Shown: piece by piece, positions 36,733 through 45,403 of the stretch
Layout of the letters: each line of letters starts with the position of its first letter
Position numbering within the stretch: position 1 is the first letter of the stretch
Assembly (NCBI RefSeq): GCF_003337485.1
Contig: NZ_QPJJ01000003.1
Span: forward strand, 62,001-126,000
Origin: Saliterribacillus persicus
GTDB taxonomy: Bacteria; Bacillota; Bacilli; Bacillales; Amphibacillaceae
DNA: 64,000 bases
Direction: 5' to 3'
The notes under the pieces: generated by a model
What the model saw: the letters and a program-made list of their open reading frames with translations, nothing else
What the model was told of the DNA's origin: nothing
Databases searched by the model: none
Program-made: the position numbers and the translations under genes

Positions 36733-36767
36733 GGTGTACAAATTCGCATTTGTACACCATTCTTTTT
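36733..36767 (+). terminator. rho-independent terminator of xylR
   Basis: The perfect 11-bp stem GGTGTACAAAT/ATTTGTACACC (36733-36743 and 36748-36758) has a 4-nt loop and is followed by ATTCTTTTT. Confidence 0.9.
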
Positions 36768-36985
36768 AATGTGTTGATCACCCAGCTTTTTCACTACGTC
36801 TATATATTGCTCTGCTTTCTACGTTAGATTGGATAAGTACTCCTCATCTATAACTTCAGGTACTTTAACTAACAAAGGGAACTTTTGACTGAAGTTCTTT
36901 AAAACATTATGTGTTTCGACAGTTATTTATAATGCTTTAACCTCGTCTTGTGCTAGCACTGCAGAATTTGGAATATATATTTTCT
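36750..36985 (-). pseudogene. decayed coding remnant of unknown family
   Basis: Read on the minus strand, one frame gives protein-like sequence over roughly 75 codons (including KIYIPNSAVLAQDEVKAL, KNFSQKFPLLVKVPEVIDEE and KAEQYIDVVKKLGDQHIKKN). It is interrupted by three in-frame stops and has no start or ribosome site. Codon use looks like a former gene rather than spacer DNA. I do not recognise the family. It fills most of the 400-bp gap between xylR and uxuB, which holds no intact gene. Confidence 0.4.
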
Positions 36986-37104
36986 ATTGTGGAATTACTG
37001 CTAACTACTACAACAGAATCTAGAATACAATCCAAGGTTGTCAAATAGATAAACCCCTTTTATTGCTACAAACATTTCATTAATTTTTCATTTGAAATTA
37101 TTCT

Positions 37105-37950
37105 TTAAACCCCGCTGTACGCCATAAAACCACCATCAACGGCGATACATGTACCTGTAACAAATCCACTTGCTTCTTCATCAGCCAACCAAAGTAAAGT
37201 TCCTAATAAATCTTCCGGATCTCCTAGTCGTCTCATTGGCGTATGATTAATTATTTTCTCCATCCTAGGTGTTGGGGAGCCATCTTTGTTCGTTAGTAAT
37301 GGGCGATTTTGATCGGTTAAGAAGAAGCCTGGTGCAATTGCATTAACTCGAACGTTAGCCGGTGCCATGTGAACACTGAGCCACTGAGTAAAATTATTTA
37401 CTGCTGCTTTTGCTGCAGAATATGCAGGCACCTTTGTCATCGGACTAGGTGCACTCATAGATGAAATGTTAATAATCGTTGTCTTCTTCTCTATCATTCT
37501 TTGAGCAAATATTTGTGTTGGTATTAATGTCCCAATAAAATTAAGATTAAAGACAGAGGAAAATCCTTCTGTAGTGAGATCAAAGAATGAAGTAATATCA
37601 TTATTTTCTATATCCTCTATATTAAACGCTTCATTTGTCGTACTTCCTTTTGGATGATTGCCTCCTGCCCCATTTATCAAAACATCACACGCACCAAATT
37701 CTTTAAAAACAATCTCCTCTGCTTTTTTTACTGCTTCACGATCTAATACATCACACCCTACAGAAATGGCAGTTCCTCCCGCATTACGAATTTTATCAAC
37801 CACAGTTTCGGCTTTTTCTAACGTTCTATTTAATACAGCTACTTTCATTCCTTGTCTACCTAATTCCATAGCCATCGCTCCACATAAAACGCCACCTCCA
37901 CCGGTCACAACTGCTACTTTGTTTTCTAAATTTTTATTAATTGGTAACAC
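37105..37950 (-). CDS. uxuB: D-mannonate oxidoreductase / fructuronate reductase (SDR family)
   Basis: This 281-residue short-chain dehydrogenase has an NAD-binding [12 protein letters not shown] loop, the NGAGGN motif, a catalytic Ser in NISSM and the YSAAK catalytic pair. It matches the UxuB (YjmF) SDR type of Bacillus rather than the longer E. coli UxuB. A GTG at 37950 is chosen because AAGGAGGGG precedes it. This start overlaps the end of uxuA by 14 bp, which suggests coupled translation. It reduces fructuronate to mannonate, which UxuA then dehydrates. Confidence 0.9.
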   Translation of the reverse strand: MLPINKNLENKVAVVTGGGGVLCGAMAMELGRQGMKVAVLNRTLEKAETVVDKIRNAGGTAISVGCDVLDREAVKKAEEIVFKEFGACDVLINGAGGNHPKGSTTNEAFNIEDIENNDITSFFDLTTEGFSSVFNLNFIGTLIPTQIFAQRMIEKKTTIINISSMSAPSPMTKVPAYSAAKAAVNNFTQWLSVHMAPANVRVNAIAPGFFLTDQNRPLLTNKDGSPTPRMEKIINHTPMRRLGDPEDLLGTLLWLADEEASGFVTGTCIAVDGGFMAYSGV

Positions 37951-39022
37951 GTTTAAGCCCCTCCTTCTTTCGTTCAAATGCATCCCATAACCCATGTAAA
38001 TACATGATCCCTAAGGCACGATCATAAAGCCCATAACCAGCTCTAGATTTTTCATTCCAAATATGTCTCCCATGATCAGGCCTAATATAACCGCTATAAT
38101 TCACCTTGCTAAGCATCTCCATTACTGCATCTATTTCAATCGAACCATCCTTTGTGTAATGGGAGGTTTCAATAAAGTCACCATTCTCAAAATTCTTCAC
38201 ATTTCGAATATGAGCAAAATAAATGCGCTTTTGAAAATCCTCTATCATTTTCACAAGATTATTATTTGGATTTACTCCTAAAGCTCCCGTGCAAAAAGTT
38301 AAACCATTTGCAGGATGATCAACTAACTGCAAGATTCGTCCCAAGTTTTTTTGATTGGTAGCAATTCTAGGTAATCCAAAAACCTCCCATGGTGGATCAT
38401 CTGGATGTAAGGCAAGCTTGATATCGTGTGCTGCGCATACAGGAATAACTCTTTCTAAAAAATAACGCAAATACTGAAATAAATCCTCTTCGGTTACGGA
38501 TTGATACTTTTCAAATAAATTCTTTAAAGCTTTCATCCTGCTTGGTTCCCATCCTGGCATCGTATAGGCCGGGTTTTCGTTTATTTTATCTGCCAAATCA
38601 AGAGGATCTAAATCTTTTATTAAATCCTTTTCGTAAAACATTGCCGAAGATCCGTCCGGTAATGTTTTATAGAGATCAGTCCTAATCCAATCAAATACAG
38701 GCATAAAGTTATAGCAAATTACTTTGACACCAGCGTTAGCAACATTTTTTATAGTTTCGATATAATTATCAATATAATAATCCCGATCCGTGGATCCTAG
38801 CTTGATAGATTCATGTATATTAATGCTTTCTACTACATCCAAATGAAAATGGAGCCTGTCTGCCTCTTGTTTAATTTTATCGATTCTCTCTTTCGGCCAA
38901 ACCTCCCCAGCTTCAATATCATGAAGGGCCCATACAACTCCTTTCACTCCTGGTATTTGTTTAATATCTTCTAGACAGACACTATCATTGCCTTCACCGA
39001 ACCATCTAAATACCATATTCAT
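37937..39022 (-). CDS. uxuA: mannonate dehydratase
   Basis: This 361-residue TIM-barrel enzyme of the UxuA family dehydrates D-mannonate to 2-keto-3-deoxygluconate. Recognisable features are the opening [21 protein letters not shown], the [16 protein letters not shown] segment, [10 protein letters not shown] with metal-binding residues, FCTGALG, and [11 protein letters not shown] near the end. Only a distant AGGAG (13 bp) precedes the ATG. The gene lies 16 bp after the GH67 gene. It processes the glucuronate released by GH67 after isomerisation. No glucuronate isomerase gene is visible in the window. Confidence 0.95.
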   Translation of the reverse strand: MNMVFRWFGEGNDSVCLEDIKQIPGVKGVVWALHDIEAGEVWPKERIDKIKQEADRLHFHLDVVESINIHESIKLGSTDRDYYIDNYIETIKNVANAGVKVICYNFMPVFDWIRTDLYKTLPDGSSAMFYEKDLIKDLDPLDLADKINENPAYTMPGWEPSRMKALKNLFEKYQSVTEEDLFQYLRYFLERVIPVCAAHDIKLALHPDDPPWEVFGLPRIATNQKNLGRILQLVDHPANGLTFCTGALGVNPNNNLVKMIEDFQKRIYFAHIRNVKNFENGDFIETSHYTKDGSIEIDAVMEMLSKVNYSGYIRPDHGRHIWNEKSRAGYGLYDRALGIMYLHGLWDAFERKKEGLKRVTN

Positions 39023-39038
39023 TGGTTGTACTCAACTC

Positions 39039-41081
39039 CTAATAAATTGTGCGTCCTTTTTCATCTTTAATACCTGATTTACGATAAAAATAAGTATTAA
39101 TTTGATCACGCCACTCTTTTGCATTCGCAAGTTGCATAGATAAACGATCAGCAACATTGTTAAAAGTAGTTTCTTCCACGTAAGCTTCTACTTTATTCCA
39201 TAATTCTATTAATTCCTCTACTTCCCTGTAGCCCTCAAAATGAGTATCATAGATATGCTGAATGATCGATTTACCACTTTTTAATGTATACTTGTATGGT
39301 AGATGATGAAAAAATAAAAGAAGATTTTCCGGACACGTGTCAAGATCTTCAAAAAAACGTTGATTTTCAATTTGATATTGCGCAGCATAACCTGTACCTG
39401 TCTTTTCTGTCCTATCCACACCAATGCCATCACGATCAGCAAAATGATAAGTTCCCCAAGCTGCGTATTCATAGCCGTCAATGTTTGGGCCATAGTGGTG
39501 ACCTGGATTTATCATCCAACCTACACCTAAAGGAGCTGTATACTTTTCATAAGTTGGCCAGGATTTTAACAACATATCTAAAATCGTTTCCCTCACTATT
39601 TTCTCCTCACCAAAGGTTTGTATGATCCATTCCTCTGCAATTTGCTCTGATGTTAATGAAGGATTCCAAATTAACCTTCCATAACCGTATAAATTAGCTT
39701 GAGCTAACGTATTCCCGGTCCAATTTTCGTCATCACCAATATTAGATACAGCTACAATACCGCTATACTTATAGGGATGAATATTTCCTGCTACCACTTC
39801 TTCTATAGTCGATCCTTCACCCTTGTGATATGTATCAAAGGATAATACTTCCTTCCATTGCGGAATGAGATAACACAAATCCTTTTGTTGCCCTGTATAT
39901 TCCTGTGCAACTTGAAATTCGATCAGTTGATTTGTGCTCTGCATCGCACCGATTAAAGGGGAGACGGGCTCTCTTACTTGGAAATCCATTGGACCATTTT
40001 TAATTTGCAAAATAACATTATCTAAAAAATCTCCATCTAACGGCTTAAAATGATCATATGCTGCTCTTGCCCGGTCCGTTGATCGATCTCGCCAGTCTTG
40101 TAAGCAGTTATAGACAAAACATCTCCATATGATTTTGCCACCGAAGTCAGCGACCGCTTCCGCTAACATATTTGCCCCATCAGCATGGTTTCTATTGTAA
40201 AAGAAAGGTCCAGGTCTGTGCTCAGAATCAGCTTTCACTACAAACCCACCAAAGTCAGGTATTTCTTGATAAATTTCCTTCGCTTTATCCTTCCACCATT
40301 TTTTAACATTCTCATCTAGAGGATCCGCTGAAGCTAGTTGGTCAATGGCCATTGGACTAGCAAAATTAATACTCAGATAAAGTTTGATGCCATATCCTCT
40401 AAAAATAGCTGCAATTTTTTTCACCTCAGCTAAATGTTTCTTGGTGATTAAAAACGTTTCTTTTTCCCACACATTCACATTATTTATTGAAATAGCGTTA
40501 ATTCCTACAGAAGATAAAAAACGTGCGTAGTCTTTGATACGGGACTTATTTTGAACAATTTGGTCGTTTTTAAAGAATATTGAGTTTCCTGAATAACCTC
40601 TTTCAACTGTTCCATCAAAATTGTCCCATTGATTCAACATACGAAAATCATTTTTAGGAGAAGAGATAATCTCAAGTTGATCTATTGTCTTTTTCAATTG
40701 CAGTGACCGTAAAAAATGATGCGCTCCATACAAGGCACCTTGTACCGAATTTCCAATAATAAATAGTTTTTTTTCGTCTTTAATAATTTCAAAAGCTTCT
40801 TTGCTTTCTTCATGTAAGGAACTTTTAACATCTCTTCCTAACTCTTTTTCTAATATATCTGTTGTACCAATCACAATCCCTTCCTCAGTGGATAGATTGT
40901 AATTAACCTCGATATTGAACATACCTTTTATTCCCATTGCTAATTCTTCCATTGCATTGCTTAAAACTGGTGAATTCTCTACACTTCGAATATTTTTTAA
41001 AAATGGTGCGATTGCTTTCTTGTATTGCTTATCTTTTATTGGCTGGTACTGTAACCACATATGGTAGCCTTTTAAATCCAT
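39039..41081 (-). CDS. aguA: GH67 alpha-glucuronidase, intracellular
   Basis: This 680-residue GH67 enzyme has no signal peptide. It releases (4-O-methyl)glucuronic acid from the non-reducing end of short aldouronic acids. Glu287 in KADSEHRPG, Asp366 in [10 protein letters not shown] and Glu394 in AQEYTGQQ align with Glu285, Asp364 and Glu392 of the Geobacillus AguA enzyme. AAAGGAGGATG precedes the ATG at good spacing. It lies 105 bp after the GntR gene and ahead of uxuA and uxuB, the order expected for aldouronate catabolism. Confidence 0.97.
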   Translation of the reverse strand: MDLKGYHMWLQYQPIKDKQYKKAIAPFLKNIRSVENSPVLSNAMEELAMGIKGMFNIEVNYNLSTEEGIVIGTTDILEKELGRDVKSSLHEESKEAFEIIKDEKKLFIIGNSVQGALYGAHHFLRSLQLKKTIDQLEIISSPKNDFRMLNQWDNFDGTVERGYSGNSIFFKNDQIVQNKSRIKDYARFLSSVGINAISINNVNVWEKETFLITKKHLAEVKKIAAIFRGYGIKLYLSINFASPMAIDQLASADPLDENVKKWWKDKAKEIYQEIPDFGGFVVKADSEHRPGPFFYNRNHADGANMLAEAVADFGGKIIWRCFVYNCLQDWRDRSTDRARAAYDHFKPLDGDFLDNVILQIKNGPMDFQVREPVSPLIGAMQSTNQLIEFQVAQEYTGQQKDLCYLIPQWKEVLSFDTYHKGEGSTIEEVVAGNIHPYKYSGIVAVSNIGDDENWTGNTLAQANLYGYGRLIWNPSLTSEQIAEEWIIQTFGEEKIVRETILDMLLKSWPTYEKYTAPLGVGWMINPGHHYGPNIDGYEYAAWGTYHFADRDGIGVDRTEKTGTGYAAQYQIENQRFFEDLDTCPENLLLFFHHLPYKYTLKSGKSIIQHIYDTHFEGYREVEELIELWNKVEAYVEETTFNNVADRLSMQLANAKEWRDQINTYFYRKSGIKDEKGRTIY

Positions 41082-41185
41082 GTAATCATCCTCCTTTTAA
41101 ATTAGAAAATCTTGGTTTATCGCCAAGTCTTTATGGCAAAATCCTTAGTTTTTCTTACGCTATAGTTCGTTAAATTTTTCATTTA

Positions 41186-41881
41186 TTATAGTGTGAAATA
41201 CGTAGGATACTCTTCTTTTAACTTATCCTTTTCAATGTCAACTAACCTTAAGTGCTCCTGCGTCTTCTTGGCAGCAAGTACTACATCCCTTTTTTCAATA
41301 GCATCGAAAATTTCTCGGTGCTGGGAAACAACAATTTCCCAATCATGATTTACCGCTAATCTAAATAATCGCAATCGATCAAACTGAATATTCATTCGTT
41401 TCACCATTTCCCATGTTCTTTCCTTATTACAGCCCTTATAGATAATGTGGTGAAACTCATCATCTAATTCATATAAACGCTTGAATGAGGATTTTTTAAT
41501 TGAAAACTCTTGCAACGTAAGATTTGTTTCAAGCTGAAATAAATCATCCTTTGTCAGCTTCTCACACGCCAATGTTACTATCGCCTTTTCGATGTGCTCC
41601 CTGACGAACCTACCTTCTTCCACTAATGCCAAATCTATTCTTGTTACATTTGTGCCAACCTGAGGCGTCACTCCTAAAAGACCTTCTTGATTTAATTTTA
41701 AAAATGCCTCACGTACTGGAGTTCTGCTTAGGTCCAGTTTCTCGGAAATTTCTTTTTCAGACATTCTTGTACCTGGAACAATTTCTCCGTTCATAATTTG
41801 CTTTTTTACCATGTTATATGCAAAATCTCTTGAAGAACCATGTTCTCTTGTAATTTTAGGTGAAATAATAATCATCTCCAT
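41186..41881 (-). CDS. GntR/FCD-family regulator of the uronate operon
   Basis: This 231-residue protein has an N-terminal GntR winged helix (SEKEISEKLDLSRTPVREAFLKL) and an all-helical FCD ligand domain with spaced His residues that may bind metal. It heads the operon with aguA, uxuA and uxuB and is probably a UxuR-like repressor released by a hexuronate intermediate. The palindrome ATACTAGTAT at 41884-41893, directly before the start codon, could be its own operator. A minus-strand TATAAT lies about 30 bp further upstream. The start codon has no strong ribosome site. Confidence 0.85.
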   Translation of the reverse strand: MEMIIISPKITREHGSSRDFAYNMVKKQIMNGEIVPGTRMSEKEISEKLDLSRTPVREAFLKLNQEGLLGVTPQVGTNVTRIDLALVEEGRFVREHIEKAIVTLACEKLTKDDLFQLETNLTLQEFSIKKSSFKRLYELDDEFHHIIYKGCNKERTWEMVKRMNIQFDRLRLFRLAVNHDWEIVVSQHREIFDAIEKRDVVLAAKKTQEHLRLVDIEKDKLKEEYPTYFTL

Positions 41882-42026
41882 TTATACTAGTATGGTAGTT
41901 ATTCAATTATAAAATAATACTGAAACTAGCGCAATATATAATCCTTTATAAAAAAACTTCACAGAAGTATTAGAGATTCTACATTTAAATTCTATAATTT
42001 AACATAAAAATAGTTCTTTAGTCCGA

Positions 42027-42055
42027 TTGAAAGACAGTTCTATGTATCATATACT
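42027..42055 (+). promoter_or_regulatory. plus-strand sigma-A promoter for a candidate small RNA
   Basis: TTGAAA (42027-42032), a 17-bp spacer and TATACT (42050-42055) form a good promoter that points away from the GntR gene into a region without an open reading frame. A perfect cre begins at the last base of the -10. Confidence 0.65.
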
Positions 42056-42068
42056 GAAAACGGTTACA
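42055..42068 (+). promoter_or_regulatory. perfect cre site
   Basis: TGAAAACGGTTACA matches TGWAANCGNTNWCA at all 14 positions. It overlaps the -10 and the expected transcription start of the plus-strand promoter, a classic CcpA repression position. It is 174 bp upstream of the GntR gene, so it is less well placed for that operon. Confidence 0.75.
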
Positions 42069-42196
42069 ATAGTTGTTGTGTACATATACTGTTCGTAGTT
42101 ACCTAAGGGTTTACTATGAATTAAATGTACAGTATTTTGATTCAAAATAGATTGTCCCCCTTTGCATCCTCTTAATCGAGGGTGCGCTTTTTTTTG
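42062..42196 (+). ncRNA. candidate CcpA-repressed small regulatory RNA
   Basis: A promoter, cre site and terminator bracket about 135 nt without a convincing reading frame. The predicted transcript has a 5-prime hairpin with arms ATACTGT (42086-42092) and ACAGTAT (42129-42135) and inner TAGT/ACTA pairing. A single-stranded stretch with the C-run GTCCCCCTTTG at about 42154-42164 follows, then the terminator stem. C-rich loops that can pair with ribosome binding sites are typical of Firmicute trans-acting RNAs such as RoxS/RsaE. RsaI of Staphylococcus is CcpA-repressed. The structure is read by eye, and expression is unproven. Confidence 0.5.
42164..42196 (+). terminator. rho-independent terminator on the plus strand
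   Basis: The hairpin GCATCCTC/GAGGGTGC (42164-42171 and 42178-42185) is followed by GC and T8. No plus-strand protein gene lies upstream, so it most likely ends a small RNA. On the minus strand no T-tract follows. Confidence 0.8.
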
Positions 42197-42211
42197 CTAT
42201 TATTTTTCTGC

Positions 42212-42251
42212 ATACAAAAAACTCGCCATCTGCATTTAGATGACGAGTTTT
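42212..42251 (-). terminator. terminator after the doxX genes
   Basis: A 14-bp stem with one mismatch (around AAAACTCGCCATCT and AGATGACGAGTTTT) is followed on the minus strand by a T-tract, 5 bp after the stop codon of the second DoxX gene. Confidence 0.82.
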
Positions 42252-42255
42252 CTAA

Positions 42256-42786
42256 TTAATGTACTTCCACTGTTTTTGGTTCGAAATTTTTCTCTTTTCT
42301 TGCTGTGAATAATTGTCTTACATATGGAATTGCATAACGATCAAGTCCGAAGCGACCTGCATTATAACCTGCAACTAGTAAAAATAAAGTGATTAGAATC
42401 ATTTGACCATTGGTACTTACTGTTCCACTGAATAAGAATGCGAAGTTCATTACGATACCCATTAAAGCTGCAAAGTTAGTAAATAATCCAAGAATTAGCG
42501 CGATCCCTACTAAGAATTCTCCCCACATTACTAAGAAAGTAAAAGCATCTGCACCAGGTAAAGCTACAGCTTCTAAAAAGCTTGCCCACCAGCCTTGTAC
42601 CGCTGGGTGTTCTCCACTCGCTTTTCCAATTGCACCTTGGATAAACCCACCTGCATCAAATCCACCACCAGTAATCTTACCCCAGCCACCCATCAACCAT
42701 TGGTAACCAATATATACTCTTAAGAAAGTTAATACTCCAGCCGCTATTTTGTTATTTCGAATAAATTCTACAAACATTTTCAACAC
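42256..42786 (-). CDS. DoxX-family membrane protein (copy 2)
   Basis: This 176-residue protein has four membrane helices and belongs to the DoxX family. A GGWGKITGGGFDAGGFIQGAIG segment lies before helix 2, and a GTVSTNGQM loop lies between helices 3 and 4. Some DoxX proteins take part in quinone or thiol redox stress, but most are uncharacterised. It is a close tandem duplicate of the gene at 42833-43357, with nearly the same residues through the first 150 positions. The 46-bp spacer repeats the upstream motif TTGTTCAATCATTCACA found before copy 1. The two genes are probably co-transcribed. Confidence 0.82.
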   Translation of the reverse strand: MLKMFVEFIRNNKIAAGVLTFLRVYIGYQWLMGGWGKITGGGFDAGGFIQGAIGKASGEHPAVQGWWASFLEAVALPGADAFTFLVMWGEFLVGIALILGLFTNFAALMGIVMNFAFLFSGTVSTNGQMILITLFLLVAGYNAGRFGLDRYAIPYVRQLFTARKEKNFEPKTVEVH

Positions 42787-42832
42787 TCCTTCAAATTATT
42801 TTTTGTTCAATCATTCACATAATTGAGTAAAA

Positions 42833-43357
42833 TTATACGTTTGCTAATACTTGCTTTTCATTCCCTTTACGGTTATTAAATTTGTTACGAATAAATGGAA
42901 TGACGTATCGATCTAGTCCAAAGCGTCCTGCATTGTAGCCTGCGATTAAAATAAATGCTGTTAATAAAACCATTTGACCGTTTGTGCTTACTGTTCCACT
43001 GAAGATAAAAGCGAAATTCATTAAAATTCCCATTAAAGCTGCAAAATTTGTAAACAATCCTAAAATTAATGCTAATCCAACTAATACTTCTCCCCACATT
43101 ACCATGAAGGTAAATGCGTTAGCTCCAGGTAGTGCAACAGTTTCTAGAAAGCTTGCCCACCATCCTTGTACAGCGGGATGATCTCCACTTGCTTTTCCAA
43201 TTGCTCCTTGGATAAAGCCGCCTGCGTCAAATGTTCCTCCTGTAACCTTGCCCCAACCTGATGTTAGCCAGCTATAACCTAGATATACTCGAATAAGTGC
43301 TAATACTCCTGCAACAATTTTATTTTCTCTTAAAAATTCTACAAACATCTTGACCAC
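42833..43357 (-). CDS. DoxX-family membrane protein (copy 1)
   Basis: This 174-residue, four-helix DoxX protein is the upstream member of a tandem pair. It differs from copy 2 mainly in the N-terminal ten residues and the C-terminal tail. Its upstream region contains a Rex-like palindrome at 43460-43477 and a second TCACAAATTATTTTGTGTAA dyad at 43381-43400. Redox or oxygen control is therefore plausible. The biochemical role is not known. Confidence 0.82.
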   Translation of the reverse strand: MVKMFVEFLRENKIVAGVLALIRVYLGYSWLTSGWGKVTGGTFDAGGFIQGAIGKASGDHPAVQGWWASFLETVALPGANAFTFMVMWGEVLVGLALILGLFTNFAALMGILMNFAFIFSGTVSTNGQMVLLTAFILIAGYNAGRFGLDRYVIPFIRNKFNNRKGNEKQVLANV

Positions 43358-43459
43358 TCCTTTTGTTTTTGTTCAATCATTCACAAATTATTTTGTGTAA
43401 GTTGTTTTGTTTTTGTTTACATTCTTATAATAACATGTTTAGAAAGTATGGAAAGTAGT

Positions 43460-43477
43460 TTGTGCAATTGTTCACAA
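43460..43477. promoter_or_regulatory. Rex-like operator upstream of doxX
   Basis: TTGTGCAATTGTTCACAA matches the Gram-positive Rex consensus TTGTGAAWWWWTTCACAA at 16 of 18 positions. It lies about 100 bp upstream of the first DoxX gene. The rest of the roughly 300-bp gap between this gene and the next shows only the second dyad at 43381-43400 and AT-rich promoter-like DNA. Confidence 0.4.
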
Positions 43478-43628
43478 AGTAGTAACAACTTTTTGTCTAA
43501 AAGGTGACAGGGGGGATGGATGGTTTTCTTTTCTAGCATTTAAAATGTTGGTCTATCAAGACTTATCTTACGATGGGCTCTTGTATCATATCTATCTGGC
43601 GAAAGCATCTAGTGTCATCTCATCCATA

Positions 43629-43665
43629 AAAAACAAGCAGACCGCGTCGCAGTCTGCTTGTTTTT
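43629..43665. terminator. bidirectional terminator
   Basis: The stem AACAAGCAGAC/GTCTGCTTGTT is flanked by an A-tract and a T-tract. It overlaps the stop codon of the acidic membrane-protein gene and ends it on the minus strand. Confidence 0.85.
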
Positions 43666-44350
43666 ATTCATCTTCCTTATTTTCGTTGGTTTGATTAGGT
43701 TGATCTGTTTGATCTGTTTGTTCCGCATCTTGACTATCTTCAATTTCCTCTTTTATTTCTTCTTCCTCTTCTTCTACTTCGTCTGCTATTTCATCTTCTA
43801 TTTCCTCAGGTTCTGTAACTTTTTCTTCCTTTTCTGATGAATCGTCTTCATTAGAAGGGTCTTCTTCCGCCGATTCATCTACTTTTGGACTTTCTTCCTT
43901 AGGTGTAGGGGATGTACCCTTCTTTTTAGTAGAAGAATTATTATCAGTGCTAGCTTCAGATGATGTTGTTTTCTTCTTGCTAGTAGATGTCGATGTGCTG
44001 GTAGAATTCTCTGAGTATGTAGGTACAGGTTCTTTCTCCCAAGTAGTTTCTTCATTTGTCTCTTCTTGAATATCTACTATTTCTTCATCCAATCCCGTGA
44101 TTTGATCTTCGTCTTCTATCTCTTCTTCTTCATTAAATAACTCTATTTCCTGATTAGTAGTTAAAATAATAGGAGTGCTACTTTTGTATGTGTGATTCAA
44201 AGAGGCTTTTCCATTTGCTTGAATGCTTGTCTGATTAAATACTGTTTTCCCATCTAGATAACTCTTCCCTATCCACAGTCCCGCAACTGCGAGAGAAAAC
44301 ACAAGCGTAACAGTTAAATAGACAGCGATTGAATCCTGATTAAATTTCAC
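43664..44350 (-). CDS. single-pass membrane protein with acidic Ser/Thr-rich exterior
   Basis: I do not recognise a named family. The 228-residue product has a short cytoplasmic start, one membrane helix at about residues 9-28 and then an extracellular region. That region begins with ordinary sequence (to about residue 75) and turns into low-complexity Glu/Asp, Ser/Thr and Lys runs, ending in repeated TDQ/TNE triplets. A GTG at 44350 is chosen because AAGGAG lies 9 bp upstream. The frame could be extended to 44407 but without a ribosome site. The layout resembles wall-associated spacer proteins of Bacillaceae, and the acidic bias would fit a salt-tolerant host. It is monocistronic. Confidence 0.65.
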   Translation of the reverse strand: MKFNQDSIAVYLTVTLVFSLAVAGLWIGKSYLDGKTVFNQTSIQANGKASLNHTYKSSTPIILTTNQEIELFNEEEEIEDEDQITGLDEEIVDIQEETNEETTWEKEPVPTYSENSTSTSTSTSKKKTTSSEASTDNNSSTKKKGTSPTPKEESPKVDESAEEDPSNEDDSSEKEEKVTEPEEIEDEIADEVEEEEEEIKEEIEDSQDAEQTDQTDQPNQTNENKEDE

Positions 44351-44458
44351 TTTTTTGAACTCCTTTAAGCATATATATGATGCTTTAAACCTACCATGTT
44401 TGTACAATATTGTAAAATTAATTTTTACGAGTGAGCTCCTCTTTTTGGTTCTCTCTCA

Positions 44459-44538
44459 TTTATCCGCGAAAAATTTGATATATTCGCGAATTTGCCTATA
44501 TATTCGTTAAAATTGAAATATATCCGCGATTCACCAAA
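44459..44538. repeat. tandem 20-bp repeat, four units
   Basis: Four consecutive 20-bp units begin at 44459, 44479, 44499 and 44519, each opening with TWTATYCG followed by GAA or TAA and an AT-rich tail. The period is exactly two helical turns. The array lies between two minus-strand genes and resembles the array at 32267-32373. Confidence 0.65.
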
Positions 44539-44581
44539 AATGAGATCCTCAATTAGAGAATCTCACCTTAGTTAATCTATC

Positions 44582-45403
44582 TTATACATGTTTTTTGAAA
44601 CTGGATGTTACCTGTTTCAACACGTCATCACCGTTTTGATCCCACAGTGCTTGATTAATAATCTCAACTTCAATAGGACCATGATAACCAGCTTCTTCCA
44701 CAGCTTTTCTCATGCGATTTATTTCGATCACACCATCACCCATCATCGCACGTCCTTTAAACATATCAGCCATTGGTACTTTCCAGTCTGATACATGGAA
44801 GCCTAAAATTCTTCCTTCTGCACGCTTAATTTCATGATAAAGATTCGGATCCCAAAAAACATGATAGACATCAACGATAACACCTACTTCATCTGCAGCG
44901 TGATTTTGAGCCATCGTCGTCGCCTGCTCAAGTGTATTGATCACAGAACGATCTGCTACAAACATCGGATGTAGTGGTTCAATTGCAAGCTTTACCCCAT
45001 GATCCTTTGCAAATGGGACCAGCTGATCAATACCCTCTTCTACCCATTTTCTTGCTGCACAAAGATCGCGATCTGGACTTGGTCCACACACAAGCACTAG
45101 TGTGTCGGTTCCAAGCTCACTTGCTTCTTCAATTGCTCGTTTATTGTCATCAATTCTTTCTGCTCTTTCCTTTGCAGTTGGAGCAGGGAACATTCCTCCA
45201 CGGCAGACACTCGAAACCTTTAGCCCTGAATCTTGAATCAATCGTTTACTCGCCTTTAATCCGATTTCTTCTATCTTATGTCTCCACACAGAAATCCACT
45301 CGATATCATGCCTTAGTGAACCTTCTACCGCTTCTTTTAAATTCCATTGCTCTGTAGTTATTTGATTTAGGCTTAGGCGCTTCATTAACTCTTGTTCACT
45401 CAT
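44582..45403 (-). CDS. sugar isomerase/epimerase-like TIM-barrel protein
   Basis: This 273-residue protein belongs to the xylose-isomerase-like TIM barrel (AP endonuclease 2) superfamily. Metal-binding residues lie in LAIEPLHP, VIVDVYHVFWDP, GFHVSDWK and a final PIEVEIIN segment. Members include sugar isomerases, IolE/IolI-type enzymes and lyases that cleave 3-keto-glycosides. Its start codon overlaps the DUF993 stop (TAATG), so translation is coupled. It is the last gene of a three-gene operon with a Gfo/Idh oxidoreductase. The substrate is unknown. Confidence 0.82.
   Translation of the reverse strand: MSEQELMKRLSLNQITTEQWNLKEAVEGSLRHDIEWISVWRHKIEEIGLKASKRLIQDSGLKVSSVCRGGMFPAPTAKERAERIDDNKRAIEEASELGTDTLVLVCGPSPDRDLCAARKWVEEGIDQLVPFAKDHGVKLAIEPLHPMFVADRSVINTLEQATTMAQNHAADEVGVIVDVYHVFWDPNLYHEIKRAEGRILGFHVSDWKVPMADMFKGRAMMGDGVIEINRMRKAVEEAGYHGPIEVEIINQALWDQNGDDVLKQVTSSFKKHV

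Noticed and set aside
42164-42196. Terminator of the minus-strand doxX genes
   Set aside because: The T8 tract follows the stem on the plus strand only. The doxX genes have their own terminator at 42212-42251.
44459-44538. CRISPR array
   Set aside because: Units are 20 bp, degenerate and directly tandem without unique spacers, and no cas genes are present.
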